Notes under the pieces: model-generated
What the model was told of the DNA's origin: nothing
Database searches by the model: none
Seen by the model: only the letters and a program-made list of their open reading frames with translations
Position numbers and translations under genes: made by a program
Shown here: one piece after another, positions 56,650-64,000 of the stretch
Position numbering within the stretch: position 1 is the stretch's first letter
Layout of the letters: each line of letters starts with the position of its first letter
Assembly: GCA_038277395.1 (NCBI GenBank)
Contig: CM076197.1
Coordinates: 98,611,442-98,675,441, forward strand
DNA length: 64,000 nt
Direction: 5' to 3'
Origin: Dryocosmus kuriphilus
Taxonomy: Eukaryota > Arthropoda > Insecta > Hymenoptera > Cynipidae

Positions 56650-58775
56650 CAAACTATTATTACGTTTGCAGTCAAAGAAAACGTAAATGAATTAAAAACT
56701 ATTCCACTTCCATCTGTACTAGTTACATTTTCGCCGGCATCTTTGATTAGCTTGGGTTCCTTTAGGGTCTTCAGTAGTTTCAAAACATCAGGATGCAAGC
56801 TGCCATCTTTTTGTTTTGGAAGTACCCGCTTCCCCGTAACAACAGGATCAGACGAAATGAGAAATGCGTGTAAAACATCTTCATTGGTGTTTTTTTTCTT
56901 GAAAATTTTCGAGAACTATGCTCCCTAGTGGCTTTGAATTCTTTTTTATAGGCTTTCTAAGCTTCTTCAGAAAGTTGTCCGACAGGTAGCATTGCGTTTT
57001 TTATTACGGCAGAACCATGGATTAATATTTTGTGGACTGAAGTAGGCATGTGATACCAAGGATATTTTTCTACAAAAAGTTTTTGCAGTTTGCAAAGCAT
57101 ACTCATCGAAAGCTTGGTCACCAATGTCATAAGCACATAAAAGGGCCTGTAAAATTACAGAAAAATTGTGGATTATGTCTTGAACAATTCCGATGATAGC
57201 TGTAGATATTTCTTCATTTGAGAAAAATCTGCGAGCGCAGTGTTTGCATCCTACATTTTGGAACATCAACCAACAATCCCATTTTCCTCCTGAAAGATTC
57301 TTGAGATTTCTTTCCTTTTGCAAACTGTAGCTTATCTTTATCACCTCTTATTTGCCATTTTTGGATTTGAAGCCTATAAGATACGTGTAAAAGACACTTA
57401 AAGAATCATATCCAAGCGTGAAGTGTTCATACACCAAACTATAACGTACTTATATCAATAGTTTTGCTGCGAACGCAATCGATTTTATTCATTTCGTTCG
57501 AATAAGCATTACATATGTAGCACCTTTGACTGAAAGTTGATGTTATTGCGTTGCAAACCTTTCGATCTATCATTGTAAATAATAGATGATGAGTTACATC
57601 AACTTCTTTTCCGTTAAGGTTGCGCAAAGAAGGACGCAGATCTCGAATTTACTTGTTGATCCGTTCTTTTAATTTCAAAGTTTCTTCTGTAGTTTCTTTC
57701 ATAAAGTAAAAACCATTAGGTCTACAATGACGCATAGAAGATGGCCGTGGATTCTGCCAGAGTATTTTGTTATCAAAAGTTGGATTACCTGAGATTAATT
57801 GTAACAGTACACAAGATGCCAGGAACATGCTTTGATCAGAAAAAGTATGATCATCCGATTCGAGTTCAAACTTCTGCTTATATCTGCTTTGTCCAGAACT
57901 GCCATCGCAGCCCCACTTGTAAACCAAATTTACATTTTCTAGTTGTTTATCAGAAAGGATATGAATGACTGTGCTCTGACTTTGCAATAATTGTTGGGCG
58001 ATATGATCCAACAAACTTTGCAATTCTATTTCCGCACTTGTGTCAGTAATTTTAATCGTTTTAGAATCCGGATAACATTCTTTTTTCGCTTCCAAGACAA
58101 CATAGTAACAAGGGAATACCTCTAAATTCTTTGATTTTAGTTTCCTTATGATAATTAGGTATTGCTCTTTTGATAAGTGTGCATCAGTCATAATACAAAG
58201 AGCATCTTCCGCAGATAATTTCGGCTTGGACCTACTTCCACTTTTTTCATTTTTGTGAACTTACACCCCAAACCTTGTAGAAGATTTGTGGATGACTTTA
58301 GCCGCGTTCTCATTTCCTACTGATCTCAAACTCACTTGAGCAGAAAGCAGAATTTGTTCATGATCGATGGAAGATCGTAATTCTTTAACTTTCCTATATT
58401 TTGTTCGAATGCTTGCTTCGCTGAAGCTTACTTTTGGGCGAACTTTCGTTTGAGAGAGGTTTTTTGACAAAAGATTTATTGAAGAAATCGGATTAAACAA
58501 TTTAATTTCATTATTCAACTATTCAACATTATCTTTAAGAAAGTTTTCTGCCATCTTTTATAATAATCATGAGTGAAACGTGAAAAATTCCGTTTGTTTC
58601 TTGTATTTTCAATGAATTCCTTGTCGCTTCCATCAAACCGAAGTGAAGTTTTTATATGCGCCATTAGATATTCACATTGGTTTTTAAATTCAGGTATGTG
58701 TGAACTCCGCAAATATCTCAAACAATTCTTTTCTTTTAAATGTTATCAATTCTTCATTGTGTGTCATTGTAAAAA
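56650..58775 (-). pseudogene. Transib/RAG1-like transposase, broken
   Basis: Minus-strand fragments in several frames give the order of a Transib transposase, the family from which the RAG1 core arose. First come N-terminal pieces (58775-58261). Next YKWGCDGSSGQSRYKQ (58191-57649 frame, residues 91-106), whose Asp (57906-57904) is at the place of the first catalytic Asp. WQNPRPSSMRHCRP follows. FTMIDRKVCN (57627-57439 frame) has the second Asp at 57567-57565, and RCYIC is a CxxC. Then come SNEEISTAI and LCAYDIGDQAFDEYALQTA (57344-56967), KYPWYHMPTSVHKILIHG after a shift (about 57060-57010), and LSEEA (about 56974-56960) with the probable catalytic Glu, directly followed by a stop. The C-terminus runs to about 56650. 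The normal G after the second Asp is R. No TIRs were found. Confidence 0.85.
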
Positions 58776-58779
58776 TTTA

Positions 58780-59004
58780 CATTGAAGTTCTAGATTTATT
58801 TTCGGCTGCAAAATGATTTTTATGAATTAGCAAATTTTATCTTCATGAATATTTTTTTTAGAAACTATTCTTTAACTTTTATTTTTTATGACTAAATAAC
58901 AATATTTGAAATATTTTTTTGTTTGAAATATCTGTACAATATACATATTATTGCTCAACAAACTTTCAAAACATTTATTTATCAAGTTGAGAAATATATT
59001 GTAT
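58780..59004. other. AT-rich DNA, nothing identified
   Basis: Poly-T/A-rich with no feature supported. Confidence 0.35.
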
Positions 59005-59456
59005 AAGAATAGAATAGAATTTTATTTCTTTGGTGCTACTTACAAGTTTTACACCCTTCTTCAGCGTTCATTATATTGTATAAATTAATATAAAATTCAA
59101 TGTCCCGAAAACAACATATATTATGAAGAGGTTCAAAATACTTACAATTGAAGCGCCAATGTCTTTCAATCGTATTTTTTTACGAAAATAAACTCTAGAG
59201 TGCTTTACAAATTATTTTCAGGTTATTTTCAGGTTATTGGTGAAACAATAATTGCAAACACAAAAAGTTCAGAAGTCCCTACTTTATTGGTCCTTTTCAT
59301 CGCTGTAAATCACTTTAAAGATTACATTATTATCAAATTCTTCTTCCTTGGGATCCCTAGAAAGTACTATAATCTGCCAATGATTTTTTTTCTCCAGACC
59401 ATTGTGCTACGCCCGGACTCGAACCCCCGTCTGCCCGAAGCTACGCCAACTACTTG
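59005..59456 (-). mobile_element. SINE-like repeat with tRNA-related head (tentative)
   Basis: On the minus strand the head (59456-59400) has TTGGCGTAGCTTCGG, resembling an A-box, and GGTTCGAGTCC, a consensus B-box. They are closer together than in a real tRNA, so the head is deleted or rearranged. The 3' side ends around 59005 in a short TTCTATTCTA tail, typical of SINE/LINE tails. The body is not recognised. An alternative is a degraded tRNA plus chance tail. Confidence 0.35.
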
Positions 59457-59499
59457 AAATACCGAGTAAAAATTGTTTCTCTATTTTTTTTTCTGAAAG

Positions 59500-60045
59500 G
59501 AAACTTTATGAAATCGATGCATCGTGGATAATGTGACGATCTGATGGAATTCGACGATCGTATTGCGCGGGAGGGTAGACAATGTGTGGCCATCCGCAAT
59601 AAAATCGAAATCGATCCAGTGAGTATAGAATTGCGTCGCGGTGCATAGAGCGCGGTAATGGTGAGGCAGGCGTCAGGCGTGTGACTCGATCACACGGTGC
59701 GTGATGTGTGAAATGGAGCACAGTCCCCGGTAATTATATGCATCCTATCCCCTATCGTTATATCTCTGTACGACCGATGCAATACACCGTTCAACAGCGA
59801 ACACTGAAACAGCGAACCGATGCGCCACAAGCGTGAATATCGTCCAATCCCTGGATCATTGTCGACCTCTGTACTCTCAATTCTACCCACTCTTGCAACA
59901 TATCCGGAGTCAGTTACTATAAACAATCATTATTATTTCCACCAGACTCAATACGACATTTCTCATTTCGTTGGATATCGTTTTGTCGATGAGGATGCGT
60001 AATGTAAAAGATGACAGTTTTTCGATTTACTGATCCATGGTTTTC
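59500..60045. other. Unique CpG-containing island
   Basis: 59510-59960 is less AT-rich, without repeat homology, and contains words such as ATCGATGCATCGTGGATAAT and CGCAATAAAATCGAAATCGA. Short ORFs on both strands have no domain. It may be conserved non-coding DNA, like 42.4 and 56.0 kb. Confidence 0.35.
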
Positions 60046-60048
60046 TTT

Positions 60049-60502
60049 CCCTGGTGAAAGTTTCGGAATGGATTTGAGTCCGTTTGAATATAAACGACTC
60101 CGAATGATTTCGAATGATTACGTATGAATGCGAAATCTGTTTCCGAAGCACGGACTCAATCGGAATCGAAGGAAAATTCATTTTAAATGAGTCCGTTCGA
60201 TTACGATCCATTCCTTTTGAGTCCGAATTATTCTCTCCAAGTTCATTCCGATTGATTCCGTGTAAGTCCGAAGAAACTTTTCATTCCGTCTGACTCCTTC
60301 TGACTCCGTGAGACAAAAACATTCATTCCGAATAGCATCGAATGATTCCGACCTTGATCCGATTGGTTCCGAACATGTGTCAATCGAACTCATTCGGACT
60401 CAAATAGACTGGATCGGAGTAATTCGGAAACAGATTCCGCATTCACACGGAATCAAATGGATTCAAAATGGATTCCGTGTGGGTCCGAAACTTCCACCAG
60501 GG
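60049..60502. mobile_element. CCCTGGTGAAAGTT MITE, copy 2
   Basis: Ends CCCTGGTGAAAGTTTCGGAA and complement CCCTGGTGGAAGTTTCGGAC, a better-matched TIR than in copy 1. The interior aligns with 41538-41981 throughout (GAATGATTTCGAATGATTAC, TCCGAACATGTGTCAATCGA, AACAGATTCCGCATTCACAC). TT flanks both sides, in line with the TT duplication deduced at copy 1. Confidence 0.88.
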
Positions 60503-60515
60503 TTATTTAGCAAAT

Positions 60516-60549
60516 CAAGCTCTCGGTCCTCGGAGAGGAACCTCATCAG
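60516..60549 (-). ncRNA. Orphan hammerhead-like motif (PLE tail remnant)
   Basis: On the minus strand, CTGATGA (60549-60543) is followed by a stem GGTTCCTC/GAGGACC with one bulged T and a 3-nt loop, then GAGAGC where GAAANC is expected. The layout is that of the PLE2 and PLE3 motifs, and here the first G does pair as in the canonical hammerhead. The catalytic GAAA has mutated to GAGA. No PLE coding sequence lies beside it. Confidence 0.45.
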
Positions 60550-60559
60550 GATAAAATAT

Positions 60560-60850
60560 AAACAAACTCCTCATCTTGACTAAAAATAATATAATATGTA
60601 ACGAAGCTTTTCAGTTAATTATAAGAAGTACAATATTAGTAAATAGCATACATAACCTATCGTATACTAAAAGAGACTAAAACGTAGATTAGCATGGTGA
60701 GAAACCACATTTTATATTAAAGAGTTTAAAAAAATTTTAATTTCAAGAAGATCATATTCACCAAGTAAACATAATCAGTTGATTAAAAATACCATCATCG
60801 TGGTCTGGGAAGCGATGTTAAACATTTCACTTGGCGAAGAAAGTCGTGAC
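60560..60850. other. AT-rich DNA leading into the satellite
   Basis: No feature recognised. A block at 60790-60890 (GTGGTCTGGGAAGCGATG to TAGGTCTGTTAAGCTGGC) is less AT-rich and ends in AAGCTGGCA, a word that recurs in the satellite. Confidence 0.3.
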
Positions 60851-60869
60851 CTACCCAGCCCCGTAGGTC

Positions 60870-63250
60870 TGTTAAGCTGGCAGAACCACTTTCTTAAATT
60901 GAAGTTTTTAACATTTCAATATTTAGTGCTTATTTAGTGCTAATTTTGTACCACATTCACAAATTTTGTGCTCTTTGATTTTGTTAAAAAAAAAATGGCA
61001 AACGCTGGCTTAACGTTAAGCTGGCATGAACACATCGAGAAATAGCCGAACAATTAATTGTACCACATTTATCAATGCGTAATTAATTAGTGCTTAATTA
61101 GTGTTCTCAAACTACCCTACTGCGACATTTTAAAAAATATGACTATTACCGAGAATAACCACATCCAGAAATAGAACAATTAATTGTACCACATTTATCA
61201 ATGCGTAAACCTTAATTAATTGCCCCTCAAAAAAAAAAAATTAGTGTTCTCAAACTACCCTATTGCGAAAATTAATTGCTGCTCAATTTTGCTCTCAAAC
61301 TTTTAAAAAAGTTTAAAAAATATTACTATTACCGTTGACTCATAACCACATTCAGAAATAGAGGAACAATTAATTGTACCACATTTAATCAACGCTTAAT
61401 TAATTAGTGCTCAATTAGTGCTCTCAAAATACCCTATTGCGAAATTAATTGCCCCTCAATTTAAAAAAAAAAAAACTGACTAGTACTGCTGACTTAACGT
61501 TAAGCTGGCATGACCACATCGAGAAATAGACGAGAACAATTAATTGTACCACATTTATCAATGCGTAATTAATTAATGCTCAATTAGTGCTCTCAAACTA
61601 CCCTATTGCGAAATTAATTGCCCTTTAATTTAAAAAAAAATATGACTATTACCGTTGACTCATAACCACGTCCAGAAATAGAGGAACAATTAATTGTACC
61701 ACATTTATCAATGCGTAATTAATTAGTGCTCAATTAGTGCTCTCAAAATATCCTATTGCGAAATTAATTGCCCTCAATTTAAAAAAAAAATGACTAGTAC
61801 CGCTGACTTAACCTGTTGACCACATCATAGACAATTAATTGTACACATTTATCAATGCGTAATTAATTAGTGCTTAATTAGTGTTCTCAAACTACCCTAT
61901 TGCGAAATTAATTGCTCTTTAATTTTTAAAAAATATGACTATTACCGTTGACTCATCCACATCCAGAAATAGAGGAACAATTAATTGTACCACATTTATC
62001 ACTGCGTAATTAATTAATGCTCAATTAGTGCTCTCAAACTACCCTATTGCGAAATTAATTGCCCTTCAATTTAAAAAAAAAATGACTATTACCGTTGACT
62101 CGTTAAGCTATGACCACATCCAGAAATAGAGGAACTCAATTAATTGTACCACATTTATCAATGCGTAATTAATTAGTGTTAATTAGTGTTCTCAATTAAT
62201 TGTACCACAAATTAATTGCCCCTCAATTTAAAAAAAAAATGACTAGTACTGCTGACTTAACGTTAAGCATTTATCAAAACTACCCTATTGCGAAATAATT
62301 AATTTTAAAAAATATGTATTACCGTTGACTCAATCCAGAAATAGTTAATTGTACCACATTTCAAAATTAGTGCTCAATTACTCTCAAACTATATTGCGAA
62401 ATTAATTGCCCCTCAATTTAAAAAAAAAAATGACTAGTACTGCTGACTTAACGTTAAGCTGGCATGACCACATCGAGAAATAGACGAAAAATTAATTGTA
62501 CCACATTTATCACTGCGTAATTAATTAGTGCTCAATTAGTGCTCTCAAAATATCCTATTGCGAAATTAATTGCCCTTTAATTTTAAAAAAAAATGACTAG
62601 ACTATTAACGTTGAGCTCATAACCACATCGAGAAATAGACGAACAATTAATTGTACCACATTTATCAATGCGTAATTAATGAAAAAATGCTTAATTAGTG
62701 CTCTCAAACTACCCTATTACGAAATTGTAATTGCCCCTCATATATTTTAATGAAAAATGACATTAAAATAGTTAGTGCTTAATTAGTGTTCTCAAACTCC
62801 CTTTAATTAATTGCTCTTTAAAAAAATATGACTATTACCGTTGACTCATAACCACATCCAGAAATAGAGGAACAATTAATTGTACCACATTTATCACTTT
62901 TAATTAATGCTCAATTATCACTGCGTAATTAATTAGTGCTCAATTAGTGCTCTCAAAATATCCTATTGCGAAATTAATTGCCCTTTTGCGAAATTTAAAA
63001 AAAATGACCGCTACTTAACGTTAAGCGTTGACACATCGAGAAATAACCCACATTTATCAGAAATAATGAGGAACTCATTATTAATTGCCCTTTAAAAAAA
63101 AAAAATGTAATGCCCCCACATGGTAATTTTTTATCTCGCACTCAAGAAATATACTTAATTAATTAAATTAACTCATAACCGCATCCAGAAATAGAGAACT
63201 CATTATTTAAAAAAAAAATGTAATGCCCCTGGTAATTTTTCGCACTCAAG
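60870..63250 (+). repeat. Satellite-like array, forward orientation, unit ~150-170 bp
   Basis: Many copies of a unit containing ACAATTAATTGTACCACATT, TATCAATGCGTAATTAATTA, GTGCTCTCAAACTACCC, TATTGCGAAATTAATTGCCC, poly-A, ATGACTATTACCGTTGACTC and ATCCAGAAATAGAGGAAC. Two subtypes differ by GACTTAACGTTAAGCTGGCA versus CGTTGACTCATAACCACAT. Units from about 62200 onward are increasingly scrambled and truncated. No ORF. Confidence 0.88.
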
Positions 63251-63509
63251 ATATACTTAACTACTGAAGAATTCTCAATTTTTACGTATATTTTGAGTAC
63301 GCGAAGTTTGTAGCCTAAAAAAATTTTAAACAAACTGCAAAGCTTCTAAAATAATTTTGATTCTATGAAAGACATATTTTATCTCAGAAAATTTTAATTA
63401 ACCCGAACAGCATTTTTGAAGACTTGGCATATTACATAGATTCCGAAAAAATTGCATTTAGCGATTTTTACAACTCTGGGAAAACACGACATTAAAAACT
63501 GATTTCAGG

Positions 63510-64000
63510 ACTAATTGAGCACTAATTAATTACACAGTGATAAATGTGGTACAATTAATTGTTCCTCTATTTCTGGATGTGGTTATGAGTCAACGGTGCT
63601 AATAATTTTTTTTTAAATTAAAGGGAAATTAATTTTGCAATAGGGTAGTTTGAGAGCACTAATTGAGCACTAATTAATTACGCAGTGATAAATGTGGTAC
63701 AATTAATTGTTCCTCTATTTCTGGATGTGGTTATGAGTCAACGGTGCTAATAATTTTTTTTTAAATTAAAGGGAAATTAATTTTGCAATAGGGTAGTTTG
63801 AGAGCACTAATTGAGCACTAATTAATTACGCAGTGATAAATGTGGTACAATTAATTGTTCCTCTATTTCTGGATGTGGTTATGAGTCAACGGTAATAATC
63901 ATATTTTTTTTAATTAAAGGGCAATTAATTTCGCAATAGGGTAGTTTGAGAGCACTAATAAGCACTAATTAATTACGCATTGATAAATTTGGTACAAATA
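63510..64000 (-). repeat. Satellite array, inverted orientation, unit 148 bp
   Basis: The same satellite in reverse complement. CAGTGATAAATGTGGTACAA recurs at 63535, 63683 and 63831, exactly 148 bp apart, and a further unit runs off the window. These units are more uniform than the forward ones. With the array at 60870-63250 and the non-repetitive 63250-63510 spacer, this forms another large inverted structure. Confidence 0.88.

Noticed and set aside
1..64000. Integrated virus or retroviral copy
   Set aside because: No gag, protease, integrase, envelope, capsid or viral polymerase motif was seen. All reverse transcriptases are PLE or LINE type.

Overview
This is AT-rich eukaryotic repeat DNA with no recognisable host protein-coding gene. 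No long intact ORF exists anywhere; every recognisable protein is a broken transposable-element protein. The mix (Penelope-like elements, a Transib/RAG1-like transposase, a BED-finger hAT, a YADD-type LINE, many MITEs and foldback elements, and tRNA- and 5S-derived repeats) suggests an arthropod, most likely an insect. The species cannot be told from the sequence alone. The window is probably intergenic or inside a large intron.

Layout. 0-6.5 kb: tRNA-like repeats, a TAA-flanked MITE, a MITE with a 9-bp target duplication, a foldback and nested MITEs. 6.5-10.7 kb: Penelope-like element 1 (PLE1), its tail apparently split by two later insertions. 11.3-16 kb: three foldback elements. 16.4-23.3 kb: a giant ~7-kb foldback with a nested dead LINE and a ~557-bp tandem array in the longer arm. 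24.2-26.6 kb: G-rich minisatellite and a near-perfect 430-bp palindrome. 28.5 kb: 5S rRNA-derived fragment. 29.6-32.0 kb: dead hAT transposon with an exact 8-bp target duplication. 32.7-35.1 kb: PLE2. 35.9-37.6 kb: minisatellites. 38.3-42.3 kb: a 4-kb foldback with 30-bp minisatellite arms and two nested elements. 42.9-48.2 kb: a duplicated ~1.1-kb repeat, a 2.9-kb inverted-repeat element and a foldback. 49-51.5 kb: an 822-bp higher-order tandem repeat. 52.4-55.15 kb: PLE3. 56.6-58.8 kb: Transib/RAG1-like transposase pseudogene (minus). 60.05-60.5 kb: a second copy of a MITE also found at 41.5 kb. 60.9 kb to the end: satellite arrays in opposite orientations, running off the window.

Three themes stand out. 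(1) PLE2 and PLE3 carry, after the ORF, a hairpin and then a hammerhead-ribozyme-like core. PLE1 has the hairpin, and a diverged core lies 2.1 kb downstream beyond two insertions. An orphan core lies near 60.5 kb. (2) Foldback architecture dominates: about ten inverted-repeat units of 0.4-7 kb, several with arms built from tandem repeats. (3) Between the repeats lie short unique islands with more CpG and no ORF (for example 42.38-42.9, 56.0-56.35 and 59.5-60.0 kb) that could be conserved cis-regulatory DNA.
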